Below are positions 35,901 to 45,971 of a stretch of DNA of 64,000 bases, piece by piece. Source of the stretch: Przewalskia tangutica. Its lineage: Eukaryota > Streptophyta > Magnoliopsida > Solanales > Solanaceae. The notes below the pieces were generated by a model. The model was not told where the DNA came from. It made no database searches and was given only the letters and a program-made list of their open reading frames with translations. Location of the stretch: positions 4,960,001 to 5,024,000 of the forward strand of contig CM056729.1 in NCBI GenBank assembly GCA_029844215.1. Reading direction: 5' to 3'. The translations under genes and the position numbers were made by a program. Position 1 is the stretch's first letter. Every line of letters starts with the position of its first letter.

Positions 35901-38900
35901 GAAGAAATTTTATTCTATATTACCAATCAAAATTATTCGTGGTGTAGTGAGGTTCTATTTCCACTGTTTTACTTCTACTGGAAGTCTTCCTCAATGGTGG
36001 ATCTGTGAGAAAATGTGATTATCTAATGGTGTCTGTCAAACTTCACTTTCTTATTTAATATTCTGTCAAAGTGACTTTAACAGTACCGTTCCTAGAATTC
36101 GTGAACCGTAGTTTTTCTGTAATTGGTTTGTGCATTTATACAGTCGTATATGCATGTGCTTCCAGCTACTAACTAGATCCTGGATGCGTGACGCATGGGT
36201 AACGTTATTCTTGCTACAAGTCTCAAGACTTTACTGATATCATGAAAATTTTATGAGTTCGGTGTTAGCATATCTAGATTAAATTTAAAATAAGAGACTT
36301 ATGTTTTTAAGCGTTGTTGATTGTTCCTGACTAAACTATGTTGAATTGTAGCTTGTTCTTGGGAAATCAGCAATATAAGCACTTCCTCGTCATTAAGTCC
36401 TGCCAGATGCCTTGTGACACTGATTCTGGAGATTCGTTCTAAAGGCTGGTTTAAGTGGAAGAATAATGAGTTCTCTAAATTCGAGAGAACACTTCCTTTT
36501 GGAATGTTGAGTCAAGTGGCAGGTTGGTTGATTTGATTACCTATGTTTTCTGGAAGCTCATGCCTTCTGTTACAAAGCCTAAATTCACAATTCATTGTAT
36601 CTTTTAGTTTTCGGGATTATCCTCCCCTCTACCCATCCCCAGAAAATGGACAAAAAAACCATAACCTTTATCTGGTGTATTAGGTGATTCATAGAACACA
36701 TTCTTCTTGGCATTGATGATGCAGTGTTTTTTTGTGTTCCCTATTTCTACTTTGCGTGTTGAATGGTCTGCTGGACTCTGCCTCTTTATTTTCCTTTCTG
36801 TCTTATTCCCCTGTTTTCCTTTCTTAAGCAGTGGAAGATTAATTCTCTTTTTCTACCTCACTTTCCAGTTATGATTTTTTTTTCTAATCAATGTATAGTT
36901 TCTCCTTCCGTATACCTGTGAATTGTCTATGTTCTTCCTTCCTTTTGTATCATTCGCCAGAAAGCCTGGACTGCTTAAATCACTTGCATTTCCTTTGTAA
37001 TTTGACAGTATCGTGAACCAAAAGTACCTTCGTCTCTTGTTCCCTTTAACACCATATTCTGATTTGTTTAGAACTTTCTCAAAGGATGCGAGGGGGCAGT
37101 ATTTACCCTCTCCATCCTCCATGCACCAACAGTTATTTTGTATTTGGCTCCTTCAAATTTACACCTTAGCCTATGTTCATCATCTTTGTGTATTTCCAGA
37201 AAGATATTCCTCCATTAACGTCACCATCCAATAATTCCGAAGTTGGAATGGCTAGACCATGCAACCTTCTTCATATCACAGGACTACATGATTACACCTT
37301 CCAGATAATTGTGTGATAGTTTTTTTTTGGTTTACAAATTTACTACCCTTGTCTATTGGTGTTAGCTTGTTGACAGTTGATGGAATGCCGATATATGTGT
37401 TAATTGCACTGGTGATATTTGCCCGTATTTATGTTTTATTATTTGTGTAGGTCTGAAGGAATATATTGGAGCAAATGCAGCACTTACATTTGAATCATCC
37501 ACTGTAGTTGTTCATTCAAAAACATCTGGTGTTTCCATGTCAAGCAATGAGCTTGAGGATGCAATTGGGTCAGATGAATTCTATGATGCAACAGATGGTG
37601 ATTCGTCATCATCAGATGAAGAAGATGATGAAGCATACATTAAGCAGGTTTGTCATTTCTCGTGTCCTCCATCAAAAGCAGTATAATATTTCTAGAGACT
37701 GCCTGGTTCAATTACCTTGCCTTTGAACCCTTTATGTCCCTTTATTTACTCTGACAGGACAAAAAAGTCAAGCTAAAAAATGTTTCATGGGCCATAGCAA
37801 GCTTGGCCTTAAAGAAGACATCGGGTAATTGAATACTATGCTTCTCGTCCTGATTAGTTTTTTCTTTCTTTCTTCTCCACTCCCAGCTTTCTTGCTTTGG
37901 TATATGTGGAAGCATCTGTGTAGCAGTTCAATTTGTAATCCTTTATCTTCAAAATCAGTTACTCTAAACACTGAGCAGATCATGAATGATTTACTTGAGA
38001 TGGTATTTCTGATGAACATTAGTCCTCAGTTTCAAGACCAATTAAACTTACAAAAAAGAATTGTTTACTCGAAACATTTGCAACAGATGTGCTCTCTGTG
38101 AGAAAAGAAAGTAAAGATGTCAACCATCTCTTCTTCCGCTGCAGTTTCACCACCCAACTTTGGAATGTAATGTTCAGTGTTTTGGTACTTAATTGAGCAA
38201 TGCCTAGAACAGCCAAGAACTACTCCTATGCCGATGTAGATGCTATATAGTTGGTTCTCATCCTTCCGAGACTACGAGTGTAATAAGAGCCTCCGTCGAC
38301 AAAACGATCACCCCGATGATGATCATCTCGTGGCTATTGAGAACGAATTAGTACAGGAAGGTTTAATAAAGGCTTCAACCTTGGTTTGGAGCACAATCAC
38401 TATGACTATATTGTGGTCCATCGGGAAGGAAAGAGATGAAAGAATCTTTGAAAACAAACAAGGATCCGTGATTACTGTAAAGTTTAGATGTATCTCTTCT
38501 ACTATCTGGATTCGTGATTACTGTAAAGTTTAGATGTATCTCTTCTACTATCTGGATCAGTGATTACTGTATAGTTTTGATGTATCTCTCTACTATATTT
38601 TGGTGCAACATGGATGTAGTAACTAATGTAAATCACGTAGATGCCAATTGATTTTTTGAGCTCAGTACAGAATATGTGATTTGAGGCATAGTTGTTAGGG
38701 GTGGTTTATTTGCTGGTTAGGAAGGGTGTGTATTAAAACTAACATAATTAATAGTCCTACCATGTTCGGTAGCTTCTTAGTTGTTTTGTATAAAATTCAG
38801 CCCACCAAGTACGGTGTTTGGTTATCATTGTACAATCCCACGTGAATAAGACATGCGGGATAAACAGCGGAAAATCTTGGCTAGCCTCTAGAGGGGTGAT

Positions 38901-41900
38901 TTTGATAGCGGAAAATCTTAGAAGGCGGGAGGTTGTCTACATCAGTAGGTGTTACATGTGTAAGGAAGGGGGCAAGGATATGGATCACCTTCTTCTACAT
39001 TGCAGGCTACCGTGAGATTATAGTGGGATATGTTTAGGTGGTTTCACACACATTGGGTAATGCCAAGAACTATGAAAGATTTGATGTTCAGTTGGAAGAG
39101 CGGGAGGAGGAGAAGACGAAGGGCTTGAAACATGGTACTGCTTGCGTTAATGTGGGTAGTGTGGAGAGTGATAAATAGGAGAGCTTTTGAAGTAGAGTCG
39201 AGTTTCTCTCAGTTGAGGAGTAGCCTCCGCTCTCTTATTTTCTTTTGGAGTAAACAAAAAGTTCCTTGTTGTATAGAGGATTGGGTGGAGTTTGTAGAGA
39301 ATCATATTTTGTAGATTCGTGATCTTTTGGTATTCCCTTTGTGTACGGCCGTTGTGGCAATGTTTATGAATGAAAATACTTTTACTTGATCAAAAAAAAT
39401 ATTTATGCGGGATAGAAGATAGAATAACTAATACATGAGTAACTAGACCTTGCATAACTAATCCCGTAATACCTGCATAACTCTAACCAGTAACCGAACA
39501 ACCCCTTATTGTTGCATTGCACAATATTGGATGTAGCTAATCTCCTGTTGTAATAGCATGCACTTATTGCTGGATATCAGGAAAATTACCTTTACCTGTG
39601 AAAAGAACACAGAAGTGTTGTTTTATTAGCCTAAAAGGTCTGCTTGTTTAGTGAAGAAGTCTGCAAAGAAAATAACACCTTGCATAAATCACTCTCGTCA
39701 CTGTGCCATCTTTCTGTAGTTGGGGGTGGGTGGTGTCGGGTTAATTTTATGAACATTCAGGTGTAGGGAATTTGTTTACAGTCTATAGATGATACTGCCT
39801 TTTATCCTTTTCCACTTTGAAGTCTCTTAAACAACTTTCATAAAACAATTTGTCTTGCATGCAGCACCAGTCATTAGTAAGGAACTAAATCCCGGTGTAC
39901 CTCCATTAACTCTTGATCCAAATCAGTTTCATGGTACCATGCGGCATGGGAAGGGTGAGGGTAACTCTGATTGCTGGTCTTCACCAAGTGGTTCTGGTTT
40001 CATGATCAGAGGGAAAACATACTTGAAAGACAGTACAAAGGTAGCTGTTTATACTTGAAAAAAATTTATCCAAATATTTGGATTAAGTTCTAACTTGTAG
40101 TTGTACTGATGCTGGAGACATACATGTTTCCGGTTGTTTTCCCGGCTTTCTAACTTCTGAATCTCTTTCATTAGCTAATTAATCATAAGAGTCACCCACT
40201 TAGCAGTGTTCGAGATAAAGAAAAGCAAAAAGGCCAAGGGTATACTATTAGTTTTATTTATTGTTGATAACTAAGGCTGTGTCATCTACTCGTTCCTTAC
40301 CTCGGAGTTTAAGTCATGGTAGTATTTACATTAATAAATAATCACTGGTGTTAACTTCTATTGTATTTGGCACAAATAGTTTCCATAAGTTCCCATATAA
40401 AGATGATACCATAAGAAATTAAGCTTGACAGGAACTAGAATCATAGTAACTGCAATTTTTCTAGGTCACTGGTGGAGATCCCTTGCTCAAGCTTGTTGCA
40501 GTTGACTGGTTCAAGGTGGATGAATGCATCACAAATGTTGCTCTGCATCCTAAGTGTCTTGTTCAGGTAATGAAGAATCACTTCTTACTTGACTGCACTT
40601 TGTTTATCCTCTAGAAAAAGGTAAAAAGTCATTTTTTCTGCATCTTGCTGAGAGGATAATGGATATGCTGTTGCTAATTATCTCCTACACTAAACTGAAG
40701 ATGCGATCAGATAGCTCCTAATATGGATCTACGCTGGGATAGGTTAGGCTCAGATACCTGACCTTTTGAGGCAAATCCTTTGTGATTATTGAAATTAGAT
40801 TTGTAGCAAGCACTGCTTGTAGACTTACTTGTTATCTTTTCTCTTTGAAATCACTGCAAACTTTGTTGTATGATGGAAAGCTTTGTAAAATTTTACATAT
40901 TCAGTTTTAAAGAAAAGAAACAGAAAATACATGAAAATGACAAGAACTTCACTTTTCTAACTTTTTATGTTTGGTCATTGATTATAAGCATTGTTGTATG
41001 CATCCTAAGATTGTTATTACGAGAATAGTCCCTTTACCCATACAAATTGCCACAATGAGTGAGGAATGGCGCTCACTTGTTGCCCTTGCGTTTCTTACCT
41101 TTTATCTAGTTCATCATAGCTTTTGACTAGTCACGGTGGCTTCATTGCTTCCGATGTTATCTGCGAGTTACTAGAGGTGTTCTCTACCCTTTTATCCGTT
41201 TCTCTCCTTCCAAACTTATCCGTAATATCATGATCAGTGTCAAACTTTTGGTAACCTTTATGATATTGGGGTTGTTGTCCGTATTTGTGTGGCACGATAA
41301 TTTTTTATACTATCCACTTTTATGTCTATTGCTAAGCATACTCGTTGCTAACAGTGTCTCCTAACTGCAGTCTGAAGCAGGAAAAAAAATTCCATTTATC
41401 CTAATAATTAACCTCGAGGTACGTTTTTTTGGCTTTTCGCTTGTTAGTTTTCAATAGATCATGTCATCCCAAACGCTTCCTAAATTTATTTTTAACTCTG
41501 TTTCATTAAGTTTTGAACTGACCTGTTTCATTTCGGCCGTTTCACAAAAGACTTGACGCACACACAGAGACTCACTTTTCCCCCCACTTTATTAGAACAT
41601 TGTTAATAGCCACTGTGGATCCAAAAGTATGAAGAGTACACTTTGATGATGAAGACTAACCGTTTCAACTGTGTATTACAACAACATACCCAGTTCCACA
41701 AGTAGGGTCTGGAGAGGGTAGGTTGTACGTTGACCTTACCCCTACCTTTGTGGTGTAGAGAGGTTGTTTCTGATAGACCCTTGGCTCAAAAGAAATGTAA
41801 TCGCCGTAGGATTGTAAGAAAAATAAGACAGCAAAATCTGGGCATAGTTGCAACTTGCATAAAAATATATTAGACATTTTAATTCCAAGAAACCTAATAA

Positions 41901-44900
41901 GAAGACAGTGATTTGATATTGCGTCAATAGCACTAGAAACATAAGCAACCTCAGGACAGCATATTAAGAACCAGTCAATGTTGACTGGTAACTAAGCCTC
42001 AATGGCAGATCAGTTGGCGTAGAAGCACAAAAGAACAAGTGAATTTTTATAACTTCAATAATAAAGAAGGGAAACATAAAACTTTATAGATCAACTATCG
42101 TCTTAAAGTTACAAAAAGCATATTCCCACTAAGCCCATTAGTGCCAGTTTACTTGACAAAAGCACGAAGAACAGAGGGTGAAAAGTAAAACATTGTTGAA
42201 ATTAGTAAGCAATGAACAAGTATGTCTAAAAATTGTATCCAAATCTGTGTTTGAACTGTGTATTAAAGCTAAAAAAATCGTCCTAAAACATTCAGGTCGA
42301 TCATTATCTTTGAGATTATGTAGTTGAAAAATACCAATTCAGTTTTGAAAGGAAAGGACAGAGAGAATCTGGGTCCTCAACCTGAAAATGCAACCTTGTT
42401 GAATAAATATTCAGGAAATTGACATAAATAGCCGCCCACCAAAATAATATCCAGCAAATGTATATTTTTTTATATTAATGTATAATATAAAATGTCCATA
42501 TTTGACACATAATAGTGTATATTTTTGTATATTTGGCTAGCGAATGTAATTATTTTTGGCCGACCGGCCAAATGTGTAACTTGCCCTAAATTCATTGTAA
42601 GAAATGACACTTATTCTGTTCTGACTTGGTTTTCAGGTTCCCGCTAAACCAAATTACAGCCTGGTTCTCTATTATGCTGCTGATAGACCTGTAAATAAGA
42701 ATTCATTGTTGGGTAAATTCATTGATGGAACCGATTCTTTCCGTGATTCAAGATTCAAACTGATTCCAAGCATTATTGAGGTATCAGTTACTTTGTCAGG
42801 AGCAGACTTCTCTCTATACACTCTTTGCTAATAATGGCTTCTGATAACAGGGATACTGGATGGTTAAGCGTGCCGTTGGAACTAAAGCTTGCCTTTTGGG
42901 GAAGGCAGTAACGTGCAAGTACCTTAGACAATATAACTTTCTGGAGGTTCGGTTCCAAGTTTGATTTTCTTAGTTTACATTCGACATGCTATCACCATGC
43001 TACTTTTACTGTACAATTTTTGAAGGGCATGGATTAAGGGCTATGTTGCTCGGACTCTTCACTTTCGGTGCCGCACCCGTGTCGACAAGACATGGGTGTG
43101 TGTGGGGGTGTGGGGTCCGTACCCAATATGGTCAACCAATTTTGGGTACTTTGACCAAAATCGAGGGAGAAATTGTTCAATGATTTATGTAATCAAAATA
43201 AAAGATATGGTGAAATTGAAGAAAATGGAATAACTTGTATATAGAAATTTGTCTCTCCTTTTCCTTTTATCTCCTTGTGAGATTCTCCTCAAATTTTCCA
43301 CATAATATCTCATAATTTAGGTTTTATAACTCTATTTTTAGAATTTTAAATTATTTTTTGCCGAATTCCTGCACCCGTATATGTACCTGGATCCGCACAC
43401 ACGAATCTTAAATTTTAGATCATGACGAATTCGACCTCTAGATAGATACATGTATCCGACACCCTTACCTGAGTCCGAGCAACCTAATTAAAGGTATGGT
43501 GGAAAAAATATTTTTCAATTTTTTCATGTTTGGTTGGTCAAAATTTTGAAAAATATTTTCTTTAGGAAAATAAGTTACTTATGAATGAGGAAAATGACTT
43601 CTTTGGTAGAAGTAAGGAAAACAAGTTCCACACTGATTGTCTACACCCTCCCTCACTACCACGCCCCACCAACCCCATCCCCATAGTGTTCGCCTAGACT
43701 ATATATAAATGCTTATGGGACAATATTTCTGCTTATTTACCAAACACCAGAAATAAGTAAGAAAATCACTTATTTTCGAGGAAAATATTTCTCGTCATAC
43801 CAAACACACCTTAAGTTGCTACAGTTTTCTATAAGTTGCCACAGTTTTCTCTGGTAAAGCAAGAAAATACTTCTCTTGTGCTCAGGCTTTCATGCTTACA
43901 CGCCCCTCTCCAACGAGTCAACTGGTTTTCCGCTCCTCTATCTTTGTTTCGATGAAAGCCGGATTTGTCTGAACTACTGAGCTCAAGTGGCTTTCCTTCA
44001 ATACACATGCTTTCTTCACTGATTTAAATCCTCAAATGGAACTTCATGCATGCAGATCGATGTGGACATTGGTTCATCATCCGTTGCAAGAGGTGTTATT
44101 GGTCTTGTACTGGGATATGTCACAAGCCTTGTCGTTGATCTTGCTATTCTCATAGAGGTATGTTCTTCTTCTGATGATCATGGTCCATCTGAAGTGAACC
44201 TGGCTCATTGGAGTAAAACCATTTCACTCATCAAGTACATAGATGACTATGAAATGCTAGACCATTTTCTGGTACTAATGAAAAGTCAACTTGACAAACA
44301 AAACAGAACGGCACATATTTATTTATTATGTGCCGTTCTGCTTTCTCTCTTTCCATATGACATAGTGATTTTGTTGCTTCCCTCTCCCAGCATTGAAGTT
44401 TAAGATACTTAAATCCAAATGTAAAACACGAGAAAATCTTGGATTACCTTATAGAAAGCTCATTAGTTTACTCCCATCTATCTGGATGACGCTCTCAACT
44501 CAGGAGGAAGAACTGGTAATAAACACAAAACCTTCCATTCTTGCTCTATATTTGTTCGAATAAAACGCTTAGCGAATTCCACACATCTGACCAAAAAGTC
44601 CTTTAGAGACAACTCATGCCTCCACACAATCATTCACTATCAAGCCAAATGTAGAACAACCGGTAAATATTCTGAAGCAGCTTCGTTAAGTGATATGTTC
44701 AAGACACGTATTCATGTCCTAAAAACGACACACATCTCCATGTTAATAATGAATAAGTTCTCGATATCCTGGTTTTAAATCTGTAAACAATTCAGTTGCA
44801 TTTGTTATTCTCTAACAATTCATGTCACTTTGCACATGACCATGTTGTCTACACGTTTGCAGGCAAAAGAAGAGGATGAACTTCCTGAATATATTCTTGG

Positions 44901-44955
44901 AACTGTTAGATTAAATCGAGTAAAGGTCGACTCTGCTGTACCATTGGAGGGTTGA
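23970..44955 (+). CDS. ENHANCED DISEASE RESISTANCE 2-like protein (PH-START-DUF1336), 22 exons, intact
   Basis: Spliced by eye at GT-AG sites, exons are 23970-24209, 26307-26381, 26534-26587, 26871-26936, 27852-27910, 28272-28348, 29025-29150, 29834-29868, 31080-31180, 31251-31346, 31918-31982, 32565-32636, 36352-36522, 37451-37647, 37758-37824, 39865-40040, 40465-40566, 41371-41418, 42637-42780, 42851-42946, 44056-44157, 44863-44955. They sum to 2262 bases: 753 residues plus TGA, with phases matching at every junction. Order: Ser/Gly-rich N-terminus (1-36), PH domain (about 37-145), START lipid-binding domain (about 200-410), acidic Ser/Asp linker (about 455-475), DUF1336/EDR2_C (about 525-745). 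Arabidopsis EDR2 is a PH-START protein that binds phosphoinositide and restrains salicylate-dependent cell death; this relative may act similarly, which is inference. The first ATG in frame is chosen; no in-frame ATG lies close upstream. Introns are packed with transposons but every exon is clean. Confidence 0.93.
24295..24612 (-). mobile_element. TS-type SINE in intron 1, split by a MITE
   Basis: Left part (about 24295-24441): the SINE body with CGGGGTACCTGCTAC and a TTCACCAAAGG string. Right part (about 24584-24612): the tRNA-like promoter (minus strand: TCTCCGGTTCAAATCCT, a B box). The MITE at 24442-24583 separates them. Confidence 0.75.
24442..24583. mobile_element. Short foldback MITE inside the TS SINE
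   Basis: Terminal inverted repeats of about 32 bp: the left end TATGTTGCTGGGGCTCTTC pairs with the right end read backwards, TATATTGCTTAGACTCTTC. A 22-bp unit at the left end is duplicated. The ends resemble those of the MITE at 43042-43486. Confidence 0.75.
24811..24854 (-). mobile_element. 44-bp RTE LINE 3'-end insertion with 13-bp target duplication
   Basis: TAGAAAATTTAAT flanks it at 24798-24810 and 24855-24867. The insert is the last 44 bp of an RTE-type LINE: CCCAACTTGTTTGGGATTGA and a TTGTTGTT-like tail on the minus strand. It lies in intron 1. Confidence 0.85.
25060..25330 (+). pseudogene. Degenerate LINE coding fragment in intron 1
   Basis: Readings resemble I-R-G-G-R-L and later G-D-A-V-G-M-F-T-L-G, as in 3' parts of plant LINE ORFs, with many stops. 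Family assignment is weak. Confidence 0.4.
25436..25624 (-). mobile_element. Full-length Au-type SINE with 14-bp target duplication
   Basis: TTTCTAAATATGTT is at 25422-25435 and 25625-25638. On the minus strand the element has a tRNA-like head with B box GGGTTCGAGCC, the Au-typical AAAGCCTACC stretch (plus orientation), and the CACCGGGCTGTCC-like 3' end. It lies in intron 1. Confidence 0.9.
27283..27332 (+). mobile_element. 5'-truncated Au-type SINE (50 bp) with 18-bp target duplication
   Basis: ATGAGATTAGATCAAATT is repeated exactly at 27265-27282 and 27333-27350. The insert is the Au 3' end, GCGGGAGCTTAGTGCATCGG followed by GCTGCCC and a T run. It lies in intron 4. Confidence 0.9.
27483..27546. 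repeat. Small inverted repeat in intron 4
   Basis: TAGTCAAAGTAGGTCAAT and ATTGAGCTACTTTGACTA face each other around an AT-rich loop; possibly a tiny MITE remnant. Confidence 0.6.
28424..28614. mobile_element. Stowaway MITE in intron 6
   Basis: TA duplications flank ends reading CCCTCTAATTTGTTTGTC and, at the right, GACAAACAAATTG followed by GAGGGAG. These are Stowaway (Tc1/mariner) terminal repeats. No coding capacity. Confidence 0.8.
30087..30306. mobile_element. Stowaway MITE in intron 8
   Basis: CTCCCTCCGTCCCAATTTAT at the left pairs with ATAAATTGGGTCAGAGGGAG at the right, flanked by TA at 30085-30086 and 30307-30308. Confidence 0.9.
30332..30540 (-). mobile_element. TS-type SINE in intron 8
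   Basis: On the minus strand: GGTGTGGCCTAATGG (A box), GGTTCAAATCC (B box), then the TS body ending in GTGCACCCAAGTTGGTCTG. Only about 25 bp from the Stowaway MITE. Confidence 0.85.
33357..35400 (-). mobile_element. RTE-clade LINE, 5'-truncated, with 17-bp target duplication
   Basis: TGTGTATAAATTTTAAA is at 33340-33356 and 35401-35417. The 3' end (low coordinates) has the TTG-rich tail GTTGTTGTTGTGTTGTTG in minus orientation. It holds the C-terminal half of the reverse transcriptase ORF. This is the third nesting level in intron 12. Confidence 0.93.
33811..35390 (-). pseudogene. RTE reverse transcriptase remnant
   Basis: Minus-strand order: N-K-G-D-I-Q, then N-Q-F-G-F-M-P-G-R-S-T-T-E-A, F-I-D-L-E-K-A-Y-D-K-V-P-R, G-L-H-Q-E-S-A-L-S-P-F-L-F, the intact catalytic F-A-D-D-I-V-L-I-D (about 34553-34580), and the C-terminal R-W-F-G-H-V-Q-R-R motif (about 34000). 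Frameshifts near 34400 and 34510 and stops upstream of 34994 disable it. The fingers/palm motifs match Solanaceae RTE elements well. The endonuclease domain is absent. Confidence 0.9.
35455..35556 (+). repeat. tRNA-like SINE fragment (tentative)
   Basis: TGGTGCATTGGTTAAGG resembles an A box and GGATTGAACCC a B box, followed by a long T run. It may be part of the surrounding second-level insertion. Confidence 0.4.
38060..38640 (+). pseudogene. L1-type LINE 3' fragment in intron 15
   Basis: Readings include C-A-L-C-E-K and N-H-L-F-F-R-C (zf-RVT, the zinc-binding end of plant L1 ORF2) and later W-S-I-G-K-E-R-D-E-R-I-F-E-N. Several stops and shifts. Confidence 0.7.
38468..38600 (+). repeat. 46-bp tandem repeat, nearly three copies
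   Basis: Units start at 38468, 38514 and 38560 (GTGATTACTGTAAAGTTTAG...). They lie at the 3' end of the L1 fragment; the third copy is diverged and shorter. Confidence 0.9.
38698..39505. mobile_element. Tourist-like MITE in intron 15, split by an L1 insertion
   Basis: TTA flanks at 38695-38697 and 39506-39508. The ends GGGGTGGTTTATTTGCTGG and (right end reversed) GGGGTTGTTCGGTTACTGG match at about 15 of 19 positions. The L1 fragment lies inside. Confidence 0.65.
38863..39404 (+). mobile_element. 5'-truncated L1-type LINE inside the Tourist-like MITE
   Basis: Reads W-L-A-S-R-G, C-Y-M-C-K-E-G-G, H-L-L-L-H-C and W-V-V-W-R-V-I-N-R-R-A-F-E, the zf-RVT tail of an L1 ORF2, with a stop at 39013. 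It ends with an A run (39392-39399). A 10-bp candidate target duplication ATGCGGGATA is at 38853-38862 and 39405-39414. Confidence 0.8.
41679..42253 (-). mobile_element. 575-bp retroposon with RTE-type tail and 12-bp target duplication, intron 18
   Basis: AACTGTGTATTA is at 41667-41678 and 42254-42265. The last ~110 bp (41679-41790, minus strand) are an RTE/SINE 3' end with TGTTGTTG tail. The remaining ~460 bp do not resemble RTE coding sequence and are of unknown origin. Confidence 0.75.
42415..42590. mobile_element. Foldback MITE in intron 18
   Basis: ACATAAATAGCCGCCCACC-type start faces a right end containing TTGGCCGACCGGCCAAATG; AT-rich middle without coding sequence. Borders approximate. 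Confidence 0.5.
43042..43486. mobile_element. MITE of about 445 bp in intron 20
   Basis: The left end TATGTTGCTCGGACTC pairs with the right end reversed, TAGGTTGCTCGGACTC. Flanks ATTAAGGG and ATTAAAGG look like a decayed 8-bp duplication, which would suggest a hAT-type origin. Same end family as 24442-24583. Confidence 0.75.
43493..43812. mobile_element. Second foldback MITE in intron 20 (tentative)
   Basis: GGAAAAAATATTTTTC near the left and GAGGAAAATATTTCTCGTC near the right, with an ACCAAACACACC end, give a loose inverted-repeat structure. Confidence 0.45.
44304..44340. repeat. Perfect 14-bp hairpin in intron 21
   Basis: CAGAACGGCACATA and TATGTGCCGTTCTG are separated by a 9-base AT loop. 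Confidence 0.9.
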
Positions 44956-45004
44956 CGATTCTTTTGTTATGGAATCATTATTATTAATTTGTGTACTAAA
45001 ATGA

Positions 45005-45044
45005 CATCCCAATTCGTTTGGGACTGAGGTGTAATTATTGTTGT
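45005..45044 (+). mobile_element. 40-bp RTE 3'-end insertion with 13-bp target duplication, in the likely 3' UTR
   Basis: TGTACTAAAATGA is at 44992-45004 and 45045-45057. The insert has AATTCGTTTGGGACTGAGG and an ATTGTTGT tail, an extreme 5' truncation. It starts 50 bp after the EDR2-like stop codon. Confidence 0.88.
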
Positions 45045-45057
45045 TGTACTAAAATGA

Positions 45058-45970
45058 TATAGCGAACAACACAGAATCGAATGCTGTACTGAAATACCTG
45101 TTTCTTGAAACAAAAGATGTAACTGAGATGAATGTTGTAGTGTATACTAAAAATGCATATTTGCACAGTGCCATTTAAGGTGCAACCACATTTTAAAAAA
45201 CTTTTCATCTGTAACCAGTTAAGGGTCTTCAGCATTTAAATCATCATTACTGCAAGTTTGGAGAAGTGGGACTTGAATTCCAGCTATCAAAATTGAGTTA
45301 AAATCAAGTGGTATTGTTACAAAAGCTTGGGAACATTAGCATGAATGAAGATTGGTAGTTCAAACGTTTCAAACATACATGTTTGAAGTTTAGCCTTGGC
45401 AAGTCACATTTTAGGTAAAAATGTCAGAACTTTGTTGCCAAATTTCAAACTCGAATTTTTGTAACTTCAATCGCATATGCATAAAGTTGGTTTATAAACG
45501 GCTAAACTTGTAAATTTTTATACACTGTAGCTATAGCTCAAATGATGGTTCTAAACTCTGCTATCTTTGCACTTGCTCCTATGTGAGCTTGGGCAAAGCT
45601 CAACATGTTCAGTCTAAATAAATGAGGAAAGTACGGTAGGCTGATAGCTAGCGTAAAAATAATTTGTAATTATTATGATTTGTATTGAATGTTGATCAAT
45701 ACAGAAGATTCATATAGTCGACCTCTAACTAGTTTAGCATTGAGAGGCTAGTTGATTTGAACCTTAGTGCATCCTACTAGTTAAACTCAATTAATACCTC
45801 ACACAAATACAGGTTGCTCTCCACTAAATGCAATTAAGAACAATATCTTAAATGCAAAGTTAGATTTATGATTAACTAAATGATTCATGTTTTAAAGGTC
45901 TTTTAATTTCCATACATTCAATTATATTAGATAAAAGATAGTCACATATTATTATGTGATTTGAGTGATC
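45058..45970. other. Downstream intergenic DNA, no gene seen
   Basis: AT-rich. It probably includes the polyadenylation region of the EDR2-like gene, but no single signal can be picked. Confidence 0.5.
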
Positions 45971-45971
45971 C

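Larger units (their letters stand above)
28272..36522 (+). other. START-domain exons of the EDR2-like gene (exons 6-13)
   Basis: The region includes W-K-C-V-R-T-L-D-G-V-R-I-F-E-D, the V-E-A-S-A-D-T-V-F-E-V-L helix, Y-E-W-D, W-W-Q-S-K-R-D-F-V-F-S-R-R-W and C-S-W-E-I-S-N-I-S, all standard START-region blocks of EDR2 relatives. Exon 8 is only 35 bases and exon 10 follows a 70-base intron, so automatic gene calls may miss them. Confidence 0.8.
39865..44955 (+). other. DUF1336 (EDR2_C) exons of the EDR2-like gene (exons 16-22)
   Basis: It begins near C-W-S-S-P-S-G-S-G-F-M-I-R-G-K-T-Y-L and continues through V-D-W-F-K-V-D, Y-Y-A-A-D-R-P-V, G-Y-W-M-V-K-R-A-V-G and D-V-D-I-G-S-S-S-V-A-R-G to I-L-G-T-V-R-L-N-R-V. 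This C-terminal domain defines the family; its biochemical role is not established. Confidence 0.85.

Noticed and set aside
37508..37726. Small open frame on the plus strand
   Set aside because: Out-of-frame shadow of exon 14.
44050..44403. A 117-residue open frame as a separate gene
   Set aside because: It is exon 21 of the EDR2-like gene read through its splice donor into the intron.
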